DNA of 64,000 nucleotides from Emergomyces orientalis (taxonomy: Eukaryota > Ascomycota > Eurotiomycetes > Onygenales > Ajellomycetaceae): contig MOWL01000005.1 of NCBI GenBank assembly GCA_002110485.1, positions 124,001 to 188,000 of the forward strand, read 5' to 3'. The position numbers and the translations under genes are program-made. The notes under the pieces were generated by a model. That model had not been told where the DNA came from. It searched no databases and was given only the letters and a program-made list of their open reading frames with translations. Positions 21,255 through 31,203 of the stretch are shown here, piece after piece. Numbering within the stretch: the stretch's first letter is position 1; the number at the start of each line of letters is the position of its first letter.

Positions 21255-24200
21255 TCAGAGCTGAATCAAATCCACCTCGGAGAAATCAGGCGGACTCCGA
21301 CTAAAAATCGCCCGGCACCGTCCATCCAGCGCTTGATACTCATTGCTAATCCATATATGCTTGCTGAACCGCTGCGTACGGAAAACCTCGTCATCACTGA
21401 CTCCAAGGTCATCTCGAGGAATCCAGATAACGGGCCGCTTCATGCGTAGCGCTTCATGCTGAAAAGCTCGTTGGACAAGCTGGTCGCGCTCGTCCGGCGT
21501 GAGATCTTCAAGTTCATCGTGGATACCAGAGAAAAGCGCTTGTCCAATGGCATGGGTGGATGGGGCCTGGGATTCAGCGTCCTGTGCCAGCTTTTCACGC
21601 ATGCGTTGTATAGTCGGGACGGCTGGGTCGGATCGCCCACCAAAGTATTTGGAACGGTGGTTTTTAGACCGATCTGCCCATGAAATACGTTTTGGTTTCC
21701 CCGGTATTAGTTTACCGATCTGTCGAGTCATTGTTCCTTTTCTTTCTTTTCTGCTCTCAATACGGTTTAACCTAATATCACCCTGCTCGTCAAGTCTCTC
21801 GCTGTTATTAAATTCACTCTCCTCGTCGTGATCACCTTCCTCATCTTCAGCTTCTTCTTCCAGGCCCAGTCTCCGCCGTTGGGCACGAGCAAACTCTTCA
21901 TCACGGCGGCTCGCCTCATCCTCTAACGTTATTGGTAAATACCGGAATAGAGGGTTGAATGCTTCATTAAGAAGGTATTGAAAGCCGACTGTGAGAATGG
22001 CAACAACAATCATGCAGATAGCCTGACCTTCACAGGCAAAATTCCCCTCCGAATCTCTAACCAGGAAAAACATGCCAATAAGGCAGATCTCCATGACGTA
22101 AATGCCAGTGAAAAGCTGATTGATAGCCTTCGGGAAAAGCAAACCACCCGTGTCGAAGCGGAATTTCGTGACATATAGTGTATTGTACCGATAGACAAAC
22201 CAAAAGAGCCCAAAAGTGAGCACATTGAATACCATGATGAGCGGAGAAATGACACAATAGATAAGCCCTATATATATAACGGGGGTACGTTAGTAAACAA
22301 TTGTTAAGTTCGAGAAAGGGGGTAAGAATAAAATATTGCTCGCTTACCTATCGATGCTAGAGTGGTATAGACAGGAAAGAAAGTACCCCATTGCATCTGA
22401 TTAAGGTTTGTGGTCCGCGCCCACTTCATTCTGGCAGTGTTGTCTAAAATCGGAGCCAGGATAAACCAGCTAACGAGAGCAAAAATTTGAACCAACGCAC
22501 CCGCACTGACAGACATTGCTTGAAGTACCATGTAGGAAAAGAAATAGTTGCTCGCCCGAGGAATATTCTGAGCCAACAGTTGGGGAATACTCGTCACGTC
22601 CGTAATGGAATTGAAGATTGTGGTAAAGCCAGACGAAATCGAAACCACGAGGAATATCTGAACGAACAAAAATGCAAAATAATAATTTTGCACTGTTAGC
22701 TCGACGGCCATTCCTGTGTGAACACCTTGGTTCCGCGAGAGAAATCGGAGGATAAGGGGTAAAATGGCCATTAGGATAGCAAGAAACAGTGGCGGCAGGA
22801 TACCCTGGATTGCTGAAATCAGCCAGTCGGGCATTGAAGAAATCCATCGCAGCCAAGGAAATTTCCCTTCCAGATATGCAAGCTGAGACAGTAAACCAGT
22901 GAAGGCAACTGGGAAAGCCCAGCCAATAACCATTGCCGAGACAATAATGAACACCCCGAACGTTCTCAAGTACCGCTCCCACCACTTGATGGACATATTA
23001 TCCCAAATGACGTCGTCCGGAGATATTTCTACCAGCCGCGGGGCCATTTGTTTTGGTATATGATGGGAGACTGACTGACACGCCATATGCGCAGCCACCT
23101 GATGGTTAAATTGAACAAAGGCTGAGTTCATGAGCGGGAATTTTTCCGGGTTCTGTTGGTCCACTTCGATTTCCAAATTCAAGCGTGCAACTTCCTGACG
23201 ACAATGATAGATCTTATCGACTTTCTTGCCAAGAAGAGGTATGGTAGGCATCCATCTCAAGCCAAAAATGGGTAGTCGCATGGTTTCACGCTCCTTCTCT
23301 TTAATATATTTCATCCAAAGAGGGTCGCCATAGTCGTCTTCCTCAAACTCCTCGTTATAGGCCATAGGGTACTCCTGTCCTTCAATCCGATCGCCTTCTT
23401 TAGCGGGAGAACGCTTCTTTAATCGGAAAGCCCTTTTCTTATCTTTGCCAGGCGGAGTTGCGGGGCTAGGTTGGGTCAATGGATACTGGTCGTCTTGATG
23501 ATCAGGGTTGGCGGTCGTTTGTTTCGAGTTTCTCCATAGGTTTAATCTCGCTGGGCGTGGTGGTTGATCAGCCGGGCCATCCATCGCAGGAGGTCCTTCA
23601 AGGTGCGTTTCTCCAGAGGGACGAGTCCCATCTCCCTCAAGGGGATAATCGACATTGTCTTTTTGGTGTTGGACATCGTCCCTTCGCGGGTTACCAGCAG
23701 TGGTTCCCGCTCTTCTCAGACCCATAGCAGGCTTCTCAGTTCTAAATTCGGCGCTGGCGCCATCACGTACTCCGCCAAGTTGAGTACCTCCAGTGTTATT
23801 TCCCGCTTCACCATCAAAGCCACCGGTAGTTCGAAGTCTGCCCTCAACCGTGTCACCGCCCTTTCTGAAACTGCCAAAAACCGGTTTCCCAATTTTTGCT
23901 ACTCCAGAGCCCATGGCTTCCACACCCTCACCGTCAAGGGGCACAAAGGAGCGATTATCATGTCCGTCCGGCACTGTGTTTGACTCCTCCATACGGCCCT
24001 GCAATATTTCCTGGATGGTATGAGCCTCGTGAGGGTCACCGGAGCTGACTCCCGGTTCCTGAGCGAGACGGGAAGCTCTTTGTTCGGCAGCTAGCTTTTC
24101 ACGATCCACTTCCCCTGAATTTTTGCCGGATTTCTTGGCCTGGGCTTTGACTTGTTTAAGTTGTGCCCTCTTGCATTTCTTTATTAGCTCCGTCTCTGCC

Positions 24201-25122
24201 GACTCAAGATTCAGTGCGAGCCTGTTACGCAGCTTCACTTTCTCACTCAGCTCATCCATATTCCGGTTTATCCATATATTGCGGACACCTCCAGGGAACA
24301 CATCGAATAGACGGTCGAGAGCCTCCACTGATAGCCACTTGGGCGGGATGGCCGTCACCAAGACAGTTGTGGCTGACGCGCGCAAGCGATGCTGAGGAGA
24401 CGTCAAATATGTTTGTCGTAGTCTGATATAACCCCGAAGCTCGTCGAAGAAAACAGCACACACATAAACAACAACTACAATAGCCAGAACCAGATGAGCC
24501 CAATAGCGATCTGTATGTTCCGGGGTAATATTTCCCCATGCCAGCTGATCTAATCCAGACACATTGTAATGAATGCCCTCCATACCCAGAACAGCGCGTG
24601 TGTCCTTTCCTCCAGCTTTGTTCAAGGGAATGAGGACTGGCAGAATGATGAACGAAAGAGGGATAAAAATCTTGAGAAGCATTCGTAGGTAACGTAGGAA
24701 GAAGTATGCATCGAGGCCACATTTTTGGATGAATTCTGAGTTGGACGTCCTGAATACAGGGGCGATCCACTGAAACAGACCAGGCGGGGAAGGTTTGGTA
24801 CGTTCTCGTTCTGGGACTAGATATGTTCGCGGTTGGCTAACAAGAGAGGGGGAACCCAGTTAGTGACTTCAATTTTATTTTGTTTATTTTGTTTTATTTT
24901 GATTTTTTTTTGGCATTTTACAGAGACATAAATAACTTACTATATCCGGGTCAGCTTTCCCTTGAGCAGAGTAAACAATAGGAATTCGACTGCGAAGACT
25001 ATGATAGCGGTAGCTAGGGATGCCATAAATGTGGTGATTGACATCCCCGCTGTCTTCTGGCCAGTGCCGCTCTGCGCATTCAGCGCGGTGGCCACGCTAT
25101 CGCTGCTGTTATCGGATGGCAT
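21255..25122 (-). CDS. CSC1/OSCA-type calcium-permeable stress-gated cation channel
   Basis: Three exons (25122-24941, 24836-22348, 22267-21255) give 1227 residues. Order of parts: N-terminal helix (TAIIVFAVEFLLFTLL), the RSN1_TM region with further helices (LKIFIPLSFIILPVLIPL; HLVLAIVVVVYVCAVFF), the PHM7 cytosolic domain (TTVLVTAIPPKWLS, LNLEIEVDQ, SAFVQFNHQVAAHMAC), then the DUF221/TMEM63-related pore block with many helices. The last junction reads LASIGLIYCVISPLIMVFNV across the second intron. The family forms osmosensitive and stress-gated ion channels at the plasma membrane or endomembranes. The protein is much longer than yeast Csc1 because of a hydrophilic Gly/Asp/Arg-rich insert at about residues 297-560 in the cytosolic loop and an acidic, Arg-rich C-terminal tail that includes LEEEAEDEEGDHDEE. 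Confidence 0.92.
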
Positions 25123-25538
25123 TTTGAGTAATGGCCAGTATCATAATCCACCGTGAGCTTCTCACTGTAGCCACAGAATGGGAAACGCGAGGGATAGACG
25201 GGTGGTATCAAACTATAGAGAGTGTGAAAAATGACGGTGCTGTAGGAGTTGTAGTTCCAGGTTTGGGGCCTTTCAGGTGCGAAAAATCCAGACTTTCGCA
25301 GACCGGGGGAGGCGTACTCTAGGGAAGAAACTGAACGAAAATCAAAGGAAATAAAAATACAGCGAAGGGCGAATTATGTACTTTTATGTATGAGGAGAAA
25401 ATAATGGCACAAAGGAGAGTGGAAGAGAGAATGTACAAGTTTCTTTCAGTTCGTACAGACGGCTTATTAGATAGAGGGGGTGAGGTCAACGAGGCGACTC
25501 TCAAAGCCGTGTTTGACGGGGAGACATAGAGGCAGATA

Positions 25539-25558
25539 GAAAGAAAGAAAGAAAGAAA
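25539..25558. repeat. (GAAA)n microsatellite
   Basis: Five GAAA units in the divergent region between the channel gene and MCM4. Confidence 0.85.
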
Positions 25559-26612
25559 CAGGAATTAGGAGCGCGATAGTCAATATAAACCCCAGTATCT
25601 GACACCGAGAGAGATATCGTCAAAGTCATTGCAGTGTTTTGTTGGGCGGGCAAGCAAACCCTTTTGCCCTTTGACGTGGAGGAGAGAGTCCGCTGTCCAG
25701 TTTTTAGTGAGGCGCCAACAGCAGCGCCAGCAACGATATTGGGCAATCACGAACAGCGATCTCTCTCCCACTTCTCCACCTCTTCTGCTCCCCTCATCAA
25801 TCATAGCAGCCCTTCATAATGATAGCGCTGGCGCGGGTGGGTCTGTTTGCCCTTCCCAGCGCCAATCCCCGACGAGAGCAAGATTTTGGGGGAAGCAACA
25901 AAAAATCAAGGAGGAGCAGAAGGCCCGAAAACAGGGTTGTGGCTTGTGTCGCCTTACCGCCGTGCCGGGGGGTATGAGGGCGTTTCCTAGGGCTCCCAGC
26001 AAGCCAGCCAGCTACCTAGAGCGCCAATCACACGACCGAGCAGCATCTGCAGTGCTTCGATCCCCAACAGGTTTGTTGAAATGACGTGGGAGGTGAAACG
26101 GTGGAAGTGTCACCGAAAAAAGATATTTGAAACTACGAGATTGTTTGTAGGCCTGGCTGGATGGATATTAATAGCACACTGTTCTTTGTTGTTTGCTATG
26201 TTGTTGTTAATAATAGGAGGCGCTTCCATTCTACGGTCTACAGGGATTGCAGTGAGAATAAGGTTGTTTTAGCATTCATTATTCAAAGCCAGTAGACCCC
26301 TGATTCTCCTGGATTCTGCATGGTATGAAATATCATTCCTCCTAGACATCTGCCAACTCCGGCCTGGCATTGAGGAGTGGTGATTGAAAATAATCATACG
26401 GCTCCTGTGAAAAGCGCCAAAGCTGTAGTATTATCTGAAAGGACAATCAGAGAGCCACTTTACTATGTTTGATATTCCATCCCCAGTATCTTCACCAATA
26501 TCATTAATATCATCTATATTCATGATCAGTTAAATGCGCAAAACTGCACGAAAATCCCAGACTGTCTTGGCAATTATTTTCACGTGTGCCTATATCACGT
26601 GATGTGATATTT

Positions 26613-26647
26613 ACGCGTTGTCCCAAAGAGGAAATCACTTTACGCGT
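26613..26647 (+). promoter_or_regulatory. Two MCB (ACGCGT) boxes upstream of MCM4
   Basis: ACGCGT occurs at 26613-26618 and 26642-26647, that is 234 and 205 bases before the MCM4 start codon. ACGCGT is the MluI cell-cycle box bound by MBF (Mbp1/Swi6; Cdc10/Res in fission yeast), which drives G1/S genes including MCMs. Two copies 29 bases apart fit that arrangement. The site identity is seen; binding is inferred. Confidence 0.65.
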
Positions 26648-26846
26648 CCACTCAGATGCAGAAATCGCGTCCGCTTCTCGCGTCGTCCCTTCCCCAACCC
26701 GAAGTTTTCCAAGCAAAATCCTCCTTCACCCGGCATTCAACTCTCCTTTTCATACAATACACATTCATACTGGGGAGATGTCTATTGAATGAACTGACCC
26801 ATCTCACCACTATCAATAATAACACTTAAAGCGAACGTCATTCACG

Positions 26847-29800
26847 ATGTCGTCTCCTGGTTCAGCCCGCCGACGTGGTCAACCAGCGAAAAACTCCGCA
26901 GCTTCAACCCCCACTCGCGCCAGTGCCTCGCAACCGCAACCTCAAAGCAGCCCTTCCTCCACAGCAAATAGAGAGCAACAATCACAGAATGCCTCACAGA
27001 CTACTCCACGTGCTTCAAGACGACAAAGAGAAACCGGTGTCCCTTCTTCATCCCCTCTGCTCTTCCAGTCATCACCTCCACCAGAACCCCAACAAGCTCC
27101 CGCCGCTGCTTCGGGTTCAAGAATGGCCATCAGCTCCCCAGTCAGAGCATCTCCAAATGCTGGTGATGTTGAAAGGACGCCCAGAGCAAATGCTCGCCCG
27201 ATTGGAGGTACATTGCATATATCATTACTTTTTTAGTTCCGCGAAACTTTACAAAGGCTAATAAAATAATTATTATATCCAACAGACTCTTCGCCAATTC
27301 GCTACATGTCAAGCTCAAGCCCAACTCGCGTAAACAACCGCCCGAGCCGGACAGCTGATATTCCAAGTAGTAGTAGCGGCCTATTTGTCCGCTCTTCACA
27401 ATCCATTGGCTCAAATGGTGTTCCTAACGTTTCAACGAGACGAGGTGCTATCCACTCCGATGCCTTCGGATCCTCGTCAGGCCAGCGGAGACGAGTATTT
27501 GTCGATGAGAATGGCATGCCAGTTCGCGATGGCGAACCTCATTCAGATGCCACTTTTTCAAATATACAGCCAGATACCTCCGAAGCCGACGCCCTTGGCG
27601 GGAGCTCTACTCGTATCATTTGGGGCACCAACATCTCCATTCAGGATTCGATGTCTGCATTCAAGAATTTCCTATACAATTACGCCAGGAAATACCGTAT
27701 GTGGGCAGACGGTGTTTCTGAAGAAGAAACCCGTGCAATGGGTGCAGAAGCTGACGAAAAGGAATACATCAAGATGTTAAATGATATGCGACAACTGGGT
27801 GTAACTGGGTTGAATCTCGATATTCGCAACCTAAAGGCATACCCGTCGACCTTGAAACTTTGGCACCAGGTCCAAGCATATCCACAGGAAATTATTCCGA
27901 TCATGGATCAGGTAGTGAAAGATGTTATGATTGAATTAACATTGAAAGAGATGGAGTCACTCAGAGCATACGCAAGCCAAAGACGTCAACCAAGGGGAAG
28001 AGATAGCAGTTCAGTACCTCCTGTCCACAGCTCTGATATTGGGAATGGGACTGAGCGGGCTCAGCAGACAGAGGTGCCAAATTTGATGGCAGATGTGGAG
28101 AGCAAGACTTTTAAAGTCCTACCATTTGGGATGGATAAAACAGTCAACATGAGGGACTTGGATCCTGCGGGTATGTTCATTCCTCTAATTTTACCTCCAT
28201 TTACGTAAATGTTACTCACAGTTTTGCTTTTTCAGACATGGACAAACTCATTAGCATCAAGGGCCTCGTAATTCGAGCAACCCCAATAATCCCTGATATG
28301 AAAGAAGGTAAGTAGTCGCAATCATTTCCACCAATCTTAATATGGCAACATACTGATGTTTACCATTCTAGCGTTTTTCCGTTGCGAGGCCTGTCACTTC
28401 AGCGTTGCCGTAGACATCGACCGCGGCAAAATTGCAGAACCTACCAAATGCCCGCGCGAACTTTGCGGGACGTCCAACTCGATGCAACTCATCCACAACC
28501 GGTCAACTTTTGCCGATAAACAGGTCATTAAGCTCCAGGAAACCCCGGACTCTGTACCTGACGGACAAACACCACATTCGGTCTCACTCTGCGCGTATGA
28601 CGAACTAGTGGACGTTTGCAAAGCTGGGGATAGAGTCGAAGTGACGGGTATATTCCGCTGCAATCCTGTTCGCGTGAACCCACGTCAACGTACCACCAAG
28701 TCTCTTTTCAAGACCTATGTGGATGTGCTTCATGTGCAGAAAACTGACCGCAAGAAGCTTGGTATTGATGCCACAACAGTGGAGCAGGAGCTCTCCGAGC
28801 AAATTGCGGGAGAAGTGGAGCATGTCAGAAAAGTTACAGCCGAGGAAGAGGAAACAATCAGAGCAACTGCTGCTAGACCTGACATCTACGAACTTCTCTC
28901 ACGGTCTCTAGCACCGAGCATTTATGAGATGGAAGACGTGAAGAAGGGCATTCTTCTCCAACTCTTTGGCGGGACAAACAAGACATTTGAAAAGGGCGGT
29001 AATCCGCGATACCGTGGTGATATCAACGTTCTTCTTTGCGGAGATCCATCGACATCAAAATCCCAACTGCTACAATACGTGCATAAGATTGCACCCCGGG
29101 GTGTGTACACAAGTGGAAAGGGATCGTCCGCCGTTGGCCTTACAGCATACGTTACCCGAGACCCCGAATCAAGGCAGCTAGTTCTCGAGTCCGGTGCCCT
29201 CGTCCTCTCTGACGGAGGTGTCTGCTGCATCGACGAATTCGACAAAATGAATGATTCGACAAGATCCGTCCTGCATGAAGTGATGGAACAACAAACCGTT
29301 TCAATTGCAAAAGCGGGGATCATCACCACATTGAATGCCCGCACGAGTATCCTAGCCTCAGCCAATCCGATCGGAAGCAAATATAACCCTAATTTACCCG
29401 TTCCACAAAACATCGACCTACCCCCAACCTTGTTATCGCGGTTTGATCTGGTGTATCTTGTCCTAGACCGTATCGATGAGCAAAACGATCGTCGTCTGGC
29501 AAAGCATCTGGTGGGAATGTATCTCGAAGACACGCCGGAAACCGGTAGCAGCGAGGAGATTCTCGTAAGTTGCACCCCGTACCCTTGTAATGTGAAATAA
29601 AAAACAACCCCTTGCTAACCCACGAAATGAACAGCCAATCGAATTCCTCACCAGCTACATAACCTACGCCAAAAGAAAAATCAACCCGGTCATCACACCA
29701 GAGGCCGGCACCGCACTCATAAACGCCTACGTCGCTATGCGCAAACTGGGCGATGACATCCGCTCCGCCGACCGCCGCATCACAGCCACCACTCGCCAAC

Positions 29801-30222
29801 TAGAATCCATGATTCGACTCGCAGAAGCACACGCCCGCATGCGCCTATCGACCGAAGTACTCACCAGCGATGTCGAGGAAGCCGTACGGTTAATCCGGTC
29901 CGCGCTGAAACAGGCCGCGACGGACGCGCGCACGGGGCTGATTGACATGGGACTGTTGACTGAGGGGACGAGTGCGAGCGAGAGGCGGCTGCGCGAGGAT
30001 TTGAAGAGGGAGGTTTTGAGGATTGTGGAGGAGCTTGGGGGTCGCGGGGGTGGTGGGGCAAGGTGGTCCGAGGTGCTGAGGCGGCTGAGTGAGGGGAGTA
30101 GTATGGAGGTTGAAGGGGCGGAATTTGCAGATGCAGTGAAGGCGTTGGAGGCGGAGGGAATGGTTAGTGTCGTTGGGGATGGGGCGAGGAGAAGTATACG
30201 GAGGGTTGGGGGGGTTGTGTGA
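26847..30222 (+). CDS. MCM4: DNA replication licensing factor MCM4
   Basis: Five exons (26847-27207, 27286-28170, 28236-28307, 28372-29564, 29635-30222) give 1032 residues. It is a subunit of the Mcm2-7 replicative helicase. The first 190 residues or so are Ser/Pro/Arg-rich, with many SP/TP sites like those phosphorylated by DDK and CDK. The A-domain begins at TRIIWGTNISIQDS. The zinc motif spans the third intron: CEAC near 444, then CPREL with its second Cys pair near 466-471. Walker A is GDPSTSKSQ (about 663-671), Walker B is CCIDEFDKM (724-732), and the arginine finger lies in SRFDL (Arg about 796). IRAT and TSYITYAKRKINP complete the MCM signature, and a winged-helix-like C-terminus follows. 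MCM4 rather than other paralogues is chosen from the N-terminus and the DRKKLGID-type linker. Paired ACGCGT boxes sit upstream. Confidence 0.95.
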
Positions 30223-30529
30223 AATAAGAGGGGAGATTCGTCTTTATTGTTCTTATTTTATTTTATTTTTTTTTCCGCCATTGTTTTCTGCTTACACTGT
30301 CGATCTGGTCCCATTTGTTTCGGGGGGGTTTTTTTTTCCATCTTTTTTTTAATTTGTTGAATGAGATACAAGATACATGGGCATGTCATATATGGGGGAT
30401 AGGGGATAGCTAATTGCCGCTGAAATTTGTTGACGTTAATAATAATAAATGTGTTTAGAATTGCTCAGAGTTCCCTGATGAGGTCATGCTCCCGGATATA
30501 CGTTACTCCACTCCCCGCTTTAAGTTTTC

Positions 30530-30535
30530 CACGTG
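30530..30535 (+). promoter_or_regulatory. CACGTG box (Pho4/NUC-1-type site)
   Basis: CACGTG followed by G, 674 bases upstream of the VTC4 start codon. Yeast Pho4 and Neurospora NUC-1 bind CACGTG-core sites in phosphate-starvation genes, and VTC genes belong to the yeast PHO regulon. Site seen; binding inferred. Confidence 0.55.
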
Positions 30536-30716
30536 GACTTCTACTGCGCCCTGATTGGCCCATCTGTACCAAACCATCTGTTGGACGTCTGGGTGGTTGC
30601 AAGGATGTTGGCTCTCCAGTGGGTGATAGGTGGTGTGCGGGGGGCGCTAGTCCGCAATAGGAAGCCCAGGGCTCCACCTGGGCAACACTTGGAATCAGAC
30701 GGGCAGATCTGACGCC

Positions 30717-30722
30717 CACGTG
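30717..30722 (+). promoter_or_regulatory. CACGTG box (Pho4/NUC-1-type site)
   Basis: A second CACGTG, 487 bases upstream of VTC4, on the same side as the first. A pair of such boxes in one promoter is more than expected by chance in DNA of this composition, though other bHLH factors bind the same core. Confidence 0.55.
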
Positions 30723-31103
30723 ACTGGCTGACACAGACGCTCTGGATTGGCCGAGGCCCTCGTGGCGAATTACAAGATGTGCCAAAAATTCATCATTCGC
30801 GGTATGTTTACGTCCTGCTGTAAATACCCGACCCCATTGTATATACAATATCCTGTGACATCTTTTGCATTCCTTTTTTAAATTGGAATTGTATTGCTAG
30901 GATACTCCGTACATCTATTACTAGTATTTATTTGTCTGTTAGTTAGAAATGTTAATGTTAGCCTTGTACGTAGTTGGTCTTAGGTTGTATTTTTTGTTTC
31001 CGCCAATGCAGGGATCCTCTGAATAAAGCTTGAAGCTCCACATTCCAAATCCCAGCTAGCCAGCCAGCCACTTCTTCTTCTGCAGCTCTCCTCTTCTCTT
31101 CCG

Positions 31104-31141
31104 TCTTCTTCTTCTTCTTCTTCTTCTTCTTCTTCTTCTTC
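31104..31141. repeat. (TCT)n microsatellite in VTC4 leader
   Basis: About 12 tandem TCT units 60 bases before the VTC4 start codon, probably transcribed in the 5' leader. Confidence 0.9.
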
Positions 31142-31203
31142 CGCCTCCCTCCTCCCTCTCGGGCCTCTGCTCTCTCATTCACCAAACCCCTCCCGCTGTA
31201 ACA

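Larger units (their letters stand above)
25123..26846. other. Divergent promoter region between channel gene and MCM4
   Basis: A 1.7-kb divergent intergenic region with a (GAAA)n tract at 25539-25558. CACGTG occurs at 26581-26586 and 26596-26601, and two ACGCGT boxes occur close to MCM4 (listed separately). Open frames such as 25629-26084 have Arg/Gln/Pro-rich composition and no splice or domain support. Confidence 0.6.
30223..31203 (+). promoter_or_regulatory. VTC4 promoter and 5' leader
   Basis: This tandem intergenic region between MCM4 and VTC4 contains two CACGTG boxes (listed separately), two CCAAT-type boxes (ATTGG near 30554 and 30748) and a long (TCT)n tract at 31104-31141, probably within the 5' leader. 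No gene is seen. Confidence 0.6.

Noticed and set aside
25629..26084. 151-codon plus-strand open frame
   Set aside because: Arg/Gln/Pro-rich with no family pattern; lies in the divergent promoter region.
28922..29575. 217-codon frame antisense to MCM4
   Set aside because: Mirror frame of a well-conserved gene; Arg/Ser/Cys composition typical of antisense shadows.
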